From positions 4,474,960-4,538,959 of the forward strand of contig NC_083578.1 in NCBI RefSeq assembly GCF_027579695.1: a DNA stretch of 64,000 bases, read 5' to 3'. The translations under genes and the position numbers were made by a program. Source of the DNA: Neoarius graeffei (taxonomy: Eukaryota; Chordata; Actinopteri; Siluriformes; Ariidae). Below the pieces are notes generated by a model. The model did no database searches. It saw only the letters and a list, made by a program, of their open reading frames with translations, and was not told where the DNA came from. Positions 1-11,900 of this stretch are shown piece by piece (position 1 is the first letter of the stretch; each line of letters begins with the position of its first letter).

Positions 1-780
1 CTAAACTACTAGCCCGTCCCTTGTCATTCCAGTTTATGAACGAGCTACTTAAATAACTAACGCAATCATAATTGATCGAGCCAGCATTGGTTAGGACTAC
101 GGCATGCTGGTAGCAGGGTTTTTTCTAAACCGGGGAATAAGGGCGCAGCGCCCTCATGCCACCGGCGAGCGCCCTCATACATTTGCCAAATGAACCTCCT
201 CAAGTCACATAAAAAAACATAATTTCCCCACAAACTTCTAATAGTAAATACATCGCCAGGCAGCCAAATTGGCGTTTCACAGCATCACGTAAACTACAGC
301 TGCAGTTCATTGCTATTCTGTTCTCTACTCCGCATGTTATTTAAACAAAATGAGCACATGGCTACTTATTATTCACACGAATTTGGCTGGGATCACGTGC
401 TCACTTCAGAAGCGCAACTTCGGAAAATACCGAACACATCAATGGTGTCTGTGTGCTCATCATTATTTCAACATGTTTGACAGGTTCGTGTGGGGTAAAC
501 TGCACATCCTTTTTTGTTTCTCCACCTGAGATGATTGTTTTATTGTCCATTTCCATGTAGATTTAAATGTTAGTAAATGTATGAGGAAGCACGTTCAACT
601 GCTGTGTTGCAAGCTAGCTCTGGTTGCAAGTAGCCCACCGACGTTGCCGTCTTCTTAAGCTAACTGGTTCGTGAGCATGTCAGTTGATTCATGACTGATG
701 GTAGCCTAGCACTGTGAGCTCTCACAAACTCGACTTGACCGCGCTAGAAATACAAGCACGGGCTGGCAGGGACTTTTTTT
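1..780. other. No gene recognised; left-edge non-coding DNA
   Basis: No open frame with recognisable similarity and no RNA gene is visible here. There is a short direct repeat of a GCGCCCTCAT motif near 150-177. The sequence could be the 5' flank of the element whose genes start at 2.6 kb, or DNA into which the following LINE fragment inserted. I cannot decide between these. Confidence 0.5.
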
Positions 781-1762
781 CAGTAATGACTTATGTAGAA
801 CTCAAGGAGTCAGAGTGAATGGTAAATTGTCTGAAATATCTGTAACATCTACGGGATCACCCCAAGGGTGCGTTCTTTCTCCTTTGTTATATATATTATA
901 CACAAATGATTGTCGTAGTAACTTCGAAAATCGTCATATATTGAAGTTTGCAGACGACACAGTCATAGTTAGCCACTGAATCCTTGCACGGTCCTGTGGT
1001 TGATTATTTTCTAAACTGGTGTAAGGGTTCATTTCTAGTTTTGAATGTTCTAAAGACAAAGGACATGTGTATAGATTTTAGGCGTGTGCAGCCCACTCCA
1101 GATGCTATAGTGATAGAAGGTCAGGAAGTTGGTCTTGTTGAATCTTATAAATACTTAGGTACGTGTCTTGATAACAAGCTGACTTTCCAGAATAATACTG
1201 ACTTAATCTATAAGAAGAGTCAACAGCATCTGTATTGTCTTAGAAAACTAGCTAAATTTCAAGTGGATCCTGCACTGTTGAGTATGTTTTATCGTTCTTT
1301 TATAGAGTCTGTGATTACGTTTTCTTTTATTTGCTGGTTCCAATCTTTGAGGGTGAAAGAGAGAAGCCTATTGAATAAGGTTGTCAGTATTAGTAGTAAA
1401 GTAATTGGGTCTGCACAAGAAACCTTACAAGATCTTTACAACAAACAGCTTCTTAGGAAAGCAAATGCTATCTTGTCTGACTACTCACACCCTCTACATG
1501 AACAGTTTCAATTTCTACCATCTGGTACATTGCTTAGATTTCCCTTGGTCAAAACAAACAGATTTAAACACTCCTTTGTTCCTGCTGCCATTTCTCTTCT
1601 TAATTCTAAGAGGAACAGGTAGCTCCCCTTCATTATTCATGATATGGCCTATTTATGTATTTATTTATGTGTATTTTGTGTTTTTATAGTATGTTTGGTG
1701 CTCCCCACCATTGTGAAACGAATTGCCCCACTGGGGGACAAATAAAGGTTGATTGATTGATG
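781..1762 (+). mobile_element. 5'-truncated L2/CR1-like LINE fragment
   Basis: The segment encodes the last part of a non-LTR reverse transcriptase and ends in an AATAAA-containing tail followed by a short TTGA/ATTG tandem repeat (about 1741-1762). Microsatellite-like 3' tails of this kind are typical of the CR1/L2/Rex group rather than of poly-A L1 elements. The 5' border is only approximate, because truncation during reverse transcription leaves no marker. Clade assignment rests on the tail and the protein style, so L2 versus Rex1 is not settled. Confidence 0.7.
794..1622 (+). pseudogene. LINE reverse transcriptase C-terminal part, frameshifted
   Basis: Translation from about 794 gives RT palm motifs: a TGSPQGCVLSP block at about 850-880 and the catalytic FADDT at 947-961. 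The frame then changes near 970-985 and continues as a 212-residue stretch to 1622. This holds the thumb-like KTKDMCIDFR motif, a KYLGTCLDNKL block and the C-terminal tail seen in jockey/L2-type polymerases. The endonuclease domain and the N-terminal RT motifs are missing. In an intact element this protein would nick target DNA and copy the LINE RNA at the nick. This copy is dead because of its truncation and its frameshift. Confidence 0.75.
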
Positions 1763-2609
1763 ACTTGGCACTGGCGAAATCGTTATCAAACATGTCCACA
1801 CCGAGGCTGCTGCACCACCTGGCTTAAAGGCTGGTGTTTGGCAATGGCAACACTTTAGTTTTAAAACTTACCAGGATAGAGAGGAAGTGGATGAAACGGG
1901 GCAGTTCCTGTCAACTCCAAAACGTTGTAGGCTACTGCCAAACCTGCCGATTTTACTGCTGTATTACTGCAGTGTTAGTGAATGTGTTAGGACACAAAGA
2001 ACTGCACAATGCTATATTTGTGCAGTGCTTTGGAGACTGTTGTGCAGGGTTTTCTTTCTCAGTTACAGTTATTCATATGCAGAAGTAATTAATTTAAATT
2101 GGCAACTCAGCAATACAATGTTGGATTAGACAAACTACTAAATGTAGGGGGGTATAGACTCTGCACCACCCTAATTTTACTATTATGCAAGGTGATATTA
2201 TTAACTATATTTTGCATTGTAATTTCAACACTATATTAAACTTAGTCTGTTCACGTTTGGGAAATATATGTTGTGCTCATTGAAATAATGTTCAAAATGT
2301 TACGCAAAAGGGGTGTACTCATTTGCGCAAATATTGTTCGCAGCAGCTCCCAAACTGGGGATCGTGACCCCCTTCCGCATGTGGTACTCCCTCATACCAA
2401 AAATTTCTAGAAAAACCCCTGCGGTAGGATTATTTCTTCAGACTCTTTCGGTATGTATAAGTGTTTTTTTTAAGTGTTTTGTTTTTTGCACTTCAAAATG
2501 ACTTCAAAATCGCACATTGTACCTTTAATGTAATTGCAGTTGAAACAGACATACCACTGAGGTTAAAAAGTTTCTTACTAATGTTGAATTTTCTCCCCCT
2601 TTTCTCTCT
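1763..2609. other. Non-coding leader/intron of the following transposon-type gene
   Basis: No coding similarity is seen. The stretch ends in a pyrimidine-rich tract and CTAG splice acceptor immediately before the zinc-finger exon at about 2620. It may therefore hold a 5' UTR exon and an intron. Short open frames here look accidental. Confidence 0.45.
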
Positions 2610-2622
2610 GTTTGTCTAGTTT

Positions 2623-5271
2623 ATGTGGCAATGTAAAGACTGTGGCATTGAAGTGTCTCGGAAATCAGAAATTCTTAAGCATTACAGACTAATACATGGG
2701 CATTTAGGGCATGGCCACCGCCTTAAGTGTATATATTCTGATTGTCCTTGCAGTTTTAAGACTTGGAATCCCCTTTTTTCACACTTGTTGAGGAATCACA
2801 CCAATACCTTAAAAGAGTCAGATGTAGTTAGGCCTACTAAATTTTCCTGTCATTTATGTGGCTGTGGTGAACTTGGAACAGTACATGATTATTTTGTGCA
2901 TATTGGCCGTCATCTTAGAAACAATGAAACTGTTACTTGTATGTTTAAAGGCTGTGAATACAAAACCAATGTATATAACACATTCAAGTCTCACAGAAGT
3001 CACAAACACAGTTCGCATTGTTTTAGTAGATTTTAAGGACGGCGTGGTACAAGGAACTAGTGAAGCTGAATCTGAGGCACCAGGTGTTTCAAACAGTGAT
3101 GAGTTCTGTGGTGATGGTCACTCTGATGATGTTCATTTAGACACATCTAAGGATCATCCAGAGATAATAGAACAAAGAGTTGCAATAGTGTTATTAAAGC
3201 TGGAAAATATTTTTCATGTACCAAGTGCTGCAGTAGACGAATTACTGGAAGAATTTCAATATTTGTTGAGCACAGCATCTTTGTATAATACGAGAAATGT
3301 GTTGGATGACTCACTAAAACGTTACAAGCTGCAACTTGATCAGTCAGTCATTGATGAACTTGCATCTGCTCTGTGTTCATCAAATCCTGTGTATAAGTCC
3401 ATTGGTAAAGGCTGTCCTTTGTCAACATCTTTTAAGCACAAAAAGTACTACAAAGACAATTTTAAAGTTGTTGAACCAATACAATACATCTTGGATGGTA
3501 AGGGTATACGAACACTGCAGTATGTTCCTTTATTACATTTTTTGCAGCAGCTGTTCTCTGTTAGTCACATTCTTAACCAAGCATTAGATAGCCATCTCAC
3601 ATCGGAGAGTAGAGAGGAAGGAATATTCAAGTATTTTCGTGACGGTGTTTTTTATAAGGGTAATCATTTTTTGTCAGGAGGTGAGTTGCGAGTGTTACTG
3701 AATTTATATGTGGATGATTATGAAATTTTTAATCCACTTGGCACATCGCGTAAAAAGCATAAGATCTGTGGCATTTATTGGAATCTCTGCAATTTACCAC
3801 CAGGAAGCCATTCCTCATTGTCTTCTATTTATTTGGCTCTACTCTGCAGATCAGATGATGTGAAAGAATATGGCTATGAGAGGGTCCTACAGCCCTTGTT
3901 AAGGGATCTTATAGTTTTGGAAAGCCAAGGTATTTTTATTGCACAGCTTGGAGAGTTTGTTAAGGGTACAATTCAGTGTGTCATAGCAGACAATTTGGGA
4001 GCACACGGTATTGCTGGATTTATTGAGAGTTTTGCAGGTGAATACATGTGCCGGTTTTGTGTGGCACAGAGGTCTGAAGTTCAGGAGAAAGAAGTGAGTT
4101 CAGGTGCATTTACTCTTCGAAGCAAGGAAACCCATGAGACACATGTCAAGTCAGCACAGGACAATGGAATGCCATGTTATGGTGTTAAAAGGAACTGCGT
4201 TTTCTCTGCACATCTTTCTCATTTTGATGTCTGCACTGGATACCCTCCAGATCTTGCACATGACATCTTTGAAGGTATAGTACCAGTTGAGTTGGCACAC
4301 TGCCTCAGCTTGTTAATTTCAAAGAAATATTTCACACTTGACAAGCTCAATGAGTCTATTCTGAAATTTCCTTACAAGTGGACAGACAAGAGTAGCCATC
4401 CCCATGCTATCCCAAGGACCTTCACACTGAAAGTATTGGCGGCAATGCCCATGAAAATTGGAGTCTTTTGAGGTTTCTTCCGTTTGTGATTGGAGACTTG
4501 GTGCCATCAAATGAGCCAGCCTGGCAGATCATCTTGGATCTTAAAGATATTGTCGAACTAGTTGTTGCTCCAGTGCACACAACACAATCCATTGCTTTTC
4601 TTGAAGCCAAGATTTCTGAACATAGATCTAGGTTACAAGACATGTTTCCGGATATAAGGCTGCTGCCAAAGCATCATTTCGTGGAACATTATCCACAGAT
4701 GATCAGATGTTTTGGTCCACTAGTTGGGATGTGGACGTTGAGGTTTGAGGCGAAACATAGCTTTTTTAAGCAGGTGGTTTGTCACACACATTGCTTCAAA
4801 AACATACTCTTTTCTCTGGCAGTGAAGCATCAGTTCATGGTGGCGTATCACTTGGAGTCTAGCACAATTGAACAAGATAACTTGACTGTTTCAAGTGTCT
4901 CAACTGTCCCTATTGACATTTTGCATCAGGATGTACAAAAGGTTTTACAGCTAAAATACCCTGATATTGCTCACATTCAGCTCACAAAGAATGCATCTGT
5001 TAATGGGGTGAACTACAGGCAAGGTATGGTTGTGGTTCATGGCTCTGTTGATGGCTTGCCAAAGTTTTCAGAGATTATGCAGATGGTTGTTGTGGAGAAG
5101 AGCTTGAGTTTTATTGTCAAGGAATTTAGTGCTTGGTATTGGGAGCATTTTAGGGCGTTTCAGTTATGTCCTACATCAGAAGTCATCCTCATTCCACTTT
5201 GTGACTTGGTAGACCAGTACCCCTTGGCAGACTACAGGGTTGGAGGCCAGCGAATGATGACATTGAAATGA
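2623..5271 (+). pseudogene. C2H2 zinc-finger, transposase-like protein with two frameshifts
   Basis: The first part (2623 to about 3025) encodes at least three C2H2 fingers, including CKDCG...HYRLIHG, CHLCG...HIGRHL and CMFKGC...HRSHKH. The frame then shifts by one near 3018-3030 and runs to 4471. That part has a DNLGAHG motif, a Cys pair in CRFCVAQ and a PPDLAHDIFEG motif of Tnp2-like style. A second single-base shift lies just before 4432, where the frame re-enters at a GGNAHENWS motif and continues to a TGA at 5269-5271. Without the indels the product would be roughly 880 residues, probably a DNA-binding transposase of a fish DNA transposon. A splice acceptor (TTTGTCTAG) immediately precedes the first exon. 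The frameshifts imply this copy is inactive unless they are assembly errors. The exact superfamily is uncertain. Confidence 0.7.
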
Positions 5272-5896
5272 TTCATATGTATACAAGGTTAGATCATGGT
5301 AATTTGTGTTCTGTTTGTGTTCCTTGACTTCATACTCATACACTCAAAATGGTAACAAGAGGGTTGCCCAATGCTTTTCTTTACTAATTTTGAAAGATTA
5401 AGATAGAAAAAATGGCTTGTGTTGAAGAACTGTAGGTAAGGTATCTAGTCTTCTCACAGTGATTAATTATCCTCGTGTTGCCATTTGTAATGTGTATGTT
5501 AAAACCCCTTCATGCAGAGCCTCTATTATAAGCTTATTACCAAAATGGTAGTGACCAAGTCTTGAGATTTAAGACTCTGGGTAATGTCATAGCAATGATA
5601 TGTATTATTTGAGCTTTTGAAGCAAATTACGAGTTGGCTCGCCAGTTATCCCATCTGCATGAAAGGGTAACGTAAAACGTTTGTGACGATATACCATGTT
5701 CCAAAAAAGTTAATGAAAAAGATCTTCTGGTCTGTACAAAGAATGACAATAATTTAATTGTGTGTTACATGCAAATTAAAATTATGGGGCAATTTTGTTC
5801 TTGGTACACAGTTCACAATTCATAATCATAAAAAGGCATCCTTAAGTAACCACAGTAAAAAATATTGATTTAACATTTAATTTTGTCTCCTTTTAG
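5272..5896. other. Intergenic spacer/intron between the two transposon genes
   Basis: A+T-rich DNA without coding similarity. It ends with a TTTTGTCTCCTTTTAG splice acceptor in front of the companion gene's first coding exon, so at least its 3' part is probably intronic. Confidence 0.5.
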
Positions 5897-5904
5897 ATTA
5901 AAGA

Positions 5905-8900
5905 ATGTCACAGAAAATGATTTTGAGGGTCATTGTGGAAGAAGGTGACCATCGAAGGCTTGATCTTCACTCTGGAATGCCCAAAAATTTGACAGAGTTG
6001 CGCAATACAGTTTGTCAAGCATTTGGAATTGAAAGAGACTTTCGAATTCAGTTCAAGGACCCTGACTTCAACAATGAATACATGAACATAACGTCAGTAC
6101 AAGACATACAGGACAGAAGTACCATCAAGTTGGTGTATATACAGAATGATGTGGGTGTGAGTCCTTCAATGCAGAATGCTTCCTGGTCACCTAGAGCCTC
6201 AACGCCAAACGCTCCCACTGCCTCCTGGTCACCCAGAGCCTCAACGCTGAATGCTCCCACTGCCTCTTGGTCACCTGGAACACCAGTCAGCCGAAGATCT
6301 GCTAGTGAGTCCTCACAGTCATCGGACACAGATGACACAGTTATTCTAACACTTTCGGACACAGAACTGAGAGAACGTCCATGGCCACGTGAATTCCCCA
6401 TTCCCCGCTTTTCTTACGATGTGGAGATGCAGCTTCAACGTGGAAATGAGCGCTTCAGAGAAACTGGCTCTCTGCTTAAGATTACTCCAGGCCTAAAATC
6501 AGACATCATGGAGAAGCTAGTTGAGGAGATTTTTCAGTATTCTGCATATCCACAAAACTACCAAATTGACGATGTAGCAGCAGCACTTGTCAAAAAATTC
6601 CCCTGTTTGAAAGAGCATTCTGCTTGTGGGTGCTATGCCTGGATGATCAGCCTCAAATACAAGATGGCCAATTACAGGACAAAAATGCGAAACATTGGCT
6701 GTCCAGAAGTGACTGTAAATGCTCTCAAGAACAAGTCCAAGGATGACGGTTTCACAGCCAAAAATGTTAAGAAGGCCAAAAAGGCTGAAGTGAATTATTG
6801 TCCTTCAAACCCTGCTGGCGAAACAGATGAAAGCCTAGAAAACCTGAGAGTTGAACTGTTGAATGATGTTGAGCAAAGGAACAGTGCACAGCATGTAAAA
6901 GAGAAGATGTCCAGAACCTTCTCTTTCAGAAGAAAGGAGGTGGTACATGTAACTCCATCTGCCGCAGAGTTCAAAGCCAGGTGGCCTGCGCTTTTCTGTG
7001 CTGATGAGGTAGGCACATGCTTGTTTTTTTACTCTGTTACTGTACTTCTTGGTATATAATGTTGGTGTGCACCTTTCTACATTACATTTTAAAATAAGTA
7101 GTGTCAAGGGAGTGGCCTTTTTACTAAAGGTCGTCTAGACTATACTCAATGATCAGAATTAGAGCAAATCCTTGAATGTATTATTGGAATCGTTCATTGA
7201 ATCAATGACTGAACATGCTGCTCTTTGTCTTCTTGATCTTTTTGTGTATAACAGTTACAGGCAGAGTTCCAACGCATCACAACAGTTCCACTTATGACGA
7301 CCTTCATGGCACAGCTGGATGGTCATCTACCTCAGTTGACATCTGTTTTCCAGAAGAAGGGAGGCATTCCTGGCCAGAAACTAGCGAAGCATTTGGCAGT
7401 CTTGACGGAGGTAAATATTTGTGCGCTGTTCTATGATTTCCACAAATCAAGTAGCATTGTGTGTGTGTGGGGGGGGGGGGGGGGGGTCTGGAGGTCTGTG
7501 GTGCTCTGCCACAGAACCTCTCATGTATACCTGTTGCCTGTTGAAGTTGCAAAACGAGAGGTAAAATGGATTCACAATCAGTGTTGCTTTCTAACTGGAC
7601 AGGCTGATTTCACAGAAGTGTGACTGACTTGGGAGCTGCACCATGCTTTGGTGTTCCCTTTTTATCTGCAGTGTATGATGTGTGTATGTACAATGATGTC
7701 AGAGGACCATACTGTATATAAATATACCCTAGGTTACTACAGGTTGTAAATATCACATTTTAAGATGTCTGATTTTGGAATTATTTTGGAAATATTAATA
7801 ATTGTTATCCATTTACACAGACTACTAGTGACATCAACCTTAAAAGGGCAGCCGTCCTCAAGGCACTTTGCATCTACCTTGGTGAGAATGATGATCATCT
7901 CATTCGAGAGTATATGGTAAGTCATTGTATTCATTGCCATCACATCCTGTCTTGTGTTGTAAAAAATGATTTATGATTGCCATGTCACGCACCCCCTATT
8001 TATTGGAAATGTTATGTCACTTTCACAGTAACATTTAGAGGGACACTCTCCAAAAACAAACCTGACACAACCCCACAACCTTGCTCGTACATAAACTAGT
8101 GTTTTTTTTTTGTTTTTTTTTTCATTTTCTTCTGGCTAATGTATGAGCCTAACAATGATCTCCTTCCAAATGATCATATTTAGAAAATGCCTCTTTATTT
8201 TTATTCTAGTCTCTTTTTACTTTAATAGCAAGCCATAACTGTAAGGGGAATTCTGGCTAATTTCATCATGCAGTTGCACTAAAAACTACTGTAACCCATA
8301 GGAAATGGTTACCATTTAGCTATTATTAACAGTAAAATGTTATAGCACAGTTTGACCTCAGGGTGGCGCACGGGCACCATATTCAGCGGTTGTTATGCCA
8401 ACCACATTAGTTCGTCGTTCCACCTTGACACTAAGAGTACACCGAGCCTAACGTCTGAAAGGAAAAGGTAAAAATTACATTGTGATTGCCAAATTCGCTG
8501 TTAAATGTAATCAGATTCAATGCTAATTAGTTATTTTATATCAAAGATCTATCCAAGAAGTGAAAGCCAACGTGAACAGCGTTCCAGTCTGTTGTATTTT
8601 TCACCACGAAACTCCGGTAAGCAGAGCTACTTGTTAACTTGACCGTTATTGTAAAATCGAATGCTATGATGTAGACCATGATAATTACACTTTATAAAAG
8701 CCAATCAGAGTCTGATAAGCGATATTTTGCTAGTATTAAATGTTTTAATCAGCAGTGGTAGATCTTTATCATTGCTATAGTTTAATCCTATTTCCAAATT
8801 GTTTGGCAACTTCTGTTAGCTGTAGGCTAACTCTATACTGAAAATCTGTAGGGTTGGCTAGCTGGCTAATGCGGGCTCGCGCCCTAGTAAAATTGTGTGA

Positions 8901-11900
8901 ACGTTGGTCGTGTGAATGGTGAATGTAGTGTTACCATAGAAACCATTCAGGGAGCTCATCCTAGAGGTTGATTCTCCGGTTCACATACGGTTGTTTTGAT
9001 TCGCCATTTATTCATGAAACTGTTCATAGAAATACATCTATAATAAATAATAAATGATCTGTATTACAAGACTTGAATATATTTACACAACAAGAAAAGT
9101 TTACATATAGTTTTAACAGATAAATAGAGAAATGTTTAGTAAAATTGTAATATGTTGTGATTTAGATACTGTCCTGCTGTGAATGGTAATAGATAATTCA
9201 TTTGTTTATATTCAAATACCATTTATTCATTTTTGATGGTGATAGCCAATCCATTTTGCTTACACCAAAATAGTAGTCATTTGTATTCAGTCATTTCATG
9301 ATTGAACAGCTGAGTTTGATTTGACAGAGAAGTCAGTGTTAAAAGTTCCTAGATTAATTTCTTGCATTCTGCACTATGTGTAGATTGGTTTTTATGATTC
9401 CAGACAGAACTGATTCTGAACCGTGAGTGTGGTTCAGTGGCGAGCCATCCGAGATCTGAGGACTGTGGACAGACTCCTACCCACCGGTGTGGCCAGCCGG
9501 CGAGCGAGGATTTGCCTACAGATTGAGTTGACTGACTGACCAATCAAATCTCAACCGGATTCCAGATAAGATCGTTAAAGCTTACCCGGGTAGCAACGTA
9601 GTAATATTGTGAACATTGGAGAAGACATTCACACACTCAAGAACTTTTCTACATACACACACACACTTAATTTATTTCAATTTGGGGAAGAACTCTTTGG
9701 GTGGTTTAATTTTATATTACTGCTTGCACTTTATAGTGCTCTGTTTTGAGGACAATAAAATTGTCACCTGTTCAATTGTACCCAACTCTCCAACTCATTT
9801 GTATGATTTATAATAACTCATTACCAGCTCTTCGAACCTAGCTGATGTGGTTGCTCATATTGTTCTTATTATTAAATTAAGAAGCAAGAGTGCTACATAA
9901 TACTTGGCGAGCCAGCCAGGAGTTGGTTTATATAAAAATTGAACAGCTTGACATTTTTATTTTTCATTTTTTAAATTTTAAGATAATTTATTTACAGACA
10001 GTCCTTGGTAACACTGCAAGCATGGATGTGGTTAGGAATGAAAACATAAATGTTCCCAATGCAGTTCTAGTTAGTGGTCTAACTGGTGAACCCACTGATG
10101 ATGAAGCCTTCCAGTATTTAGAGCAGTACGATAAGATTGAAAGAATTATTGAGGTACATAGCACTGCAGCTAAGTTCCGAGACTCATCCATAGTAGAATT
10201 TAGTTCGGGTGAATCTATAGAGCTTTTGAAGGATATCTTACCATGTAACAGGCCCACTAGTAAGCCTGAGGGTACATATCACATTCAGCTTCCGTCTGAT
10301 CTGTATACTGCCGAGCAAGGGTTTTCCTTAACCCAGACCTATCTAGCCGAACTGCATAATGTTGCCAAACTTAGTGGGACAAATTTTGAAAAAGTTTTAT
10401 TGGACGAGTTAGCCAGGATTCAAAAATCTACCCAGATGCAGTTAACTGAACCAGACATGTCAAAATTAAATGAAGAGGTCCTGCCCACTAATAACTATGA
10501 TCCAGCTCTTAATGTTAATGTTAGAGCCTGCTCCTGCAAACATGACACACCCTCACCTGAATCAGGCACACATGCATTCCCTTCGCCTCAGAATAAACCC
10601 CTATACATACCCCCTGATTGCTTGACCCCCCCCCCTGAAGTGCAAAAAGTAGTGGTTGAGCATGTCATTAGGAATGCTGATGTATCACCTCAGTATTATG
10701 GAAACACCAGAATCAGACCCTTCTCTGGGAAGACACCATGCCCAACTGCAGAGTCTGACTATGAGACATGGCACAGCAATGTAGAGTTCCAACTTGGAGA
10801 CCCCACTGTATCTGACAAACACACCACCAGGAAAATCATTGAGAGCCTTCTTCCGCCTGCTGCCAACTTCGTCAAGCATCTAGGTCCTAGTTCCACCCCA
10901 CATGAGTATCTTGCCCTGCTCGACTCTGCATATGGCATTGTCGAGGACGGAGATGAACTTTTTGCCAAGTTCTTGACCACCAACCAGGACTCTGGAGAGA
11001 AGCCATCTATGTGCAACGCTTGCAGGCCACATTGAACAAAGTCATCAAGAGAGGTGGCCTAGCTGCTAGTGAAACAGATAGCCAGCTGCTCAAACAGTTC
11101 TGCCGGGGCTGCTGGGACAATGCTCTGATAACCAGTCTGCAGCTAGAGCAAAAGAAAACAAAACCGCCTTCCTTCTCTGAGCTGCTTCTCCTGCTACGTA
11201 CCGAGGAGGACCGCCAAGCTGCTAAATCCAACCGAATGAGACAGCATTTGGGCCTCAACAAAGCTAAAGCCCAGTTGAACTTTCTCACCTCAAATGAATA
11301 TGTCCCTGACATCAGTGCAGTAGCATCTTCAAATGAGGCATTCCCCAGTCACACTCAAAAGCTTGAAAAGCAGATGGAAGCGCTGCAAGTGCAGATAGCC
11401 TCTCTGAAAGCATCTTTGACCTCAAAGCAAGGCCAGTCCAAGAAGAAACCGAAGTCCCAAACCAAACCATCCACTGAGGACAACCCCCCAAGTTCTGCAG
11501 AATCTAACCACAAAAGGAAACCTCGACCATGGTATTGCTTCAATTGTGGCGAGAACGGCCATATCAAGCCATCTTGCACTAGTGAGCCAAACCGTGAATT
11601 GGTTGAGCAGAAAAATAAAGAGCTGAAACAAAAGCAGGCAGCTTGGGAAAATTTAAACTGGAGTCAGTTCCTGTTGAGGGACTATCAGGAGCTGTAAATG
11701 AAAAATGTCCCAAACCAAAATCTAGAGTCTCCATCCACTCCCACAAAGCAGACACCCAAACTAGACTACCTCAGAGACTTGTAGGACAGAAATGTGTAGC
11801 TAATGTTGTTGTGTCAGGGATTGATTGTAATTGCCTTCTCGACTCAGGGTCTCAAGTTACCACAATATCTATCTCCTTCTACAACAAACATCTCTCAGAA

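Noticed and set aside
9349-9543. Minus-strand 64-residue frame repeated at 17537-17731
   Set aside because: Its repetition reflects the LTR duplication, and there is no similarity or coding signature. It is an LTR shadow frame.
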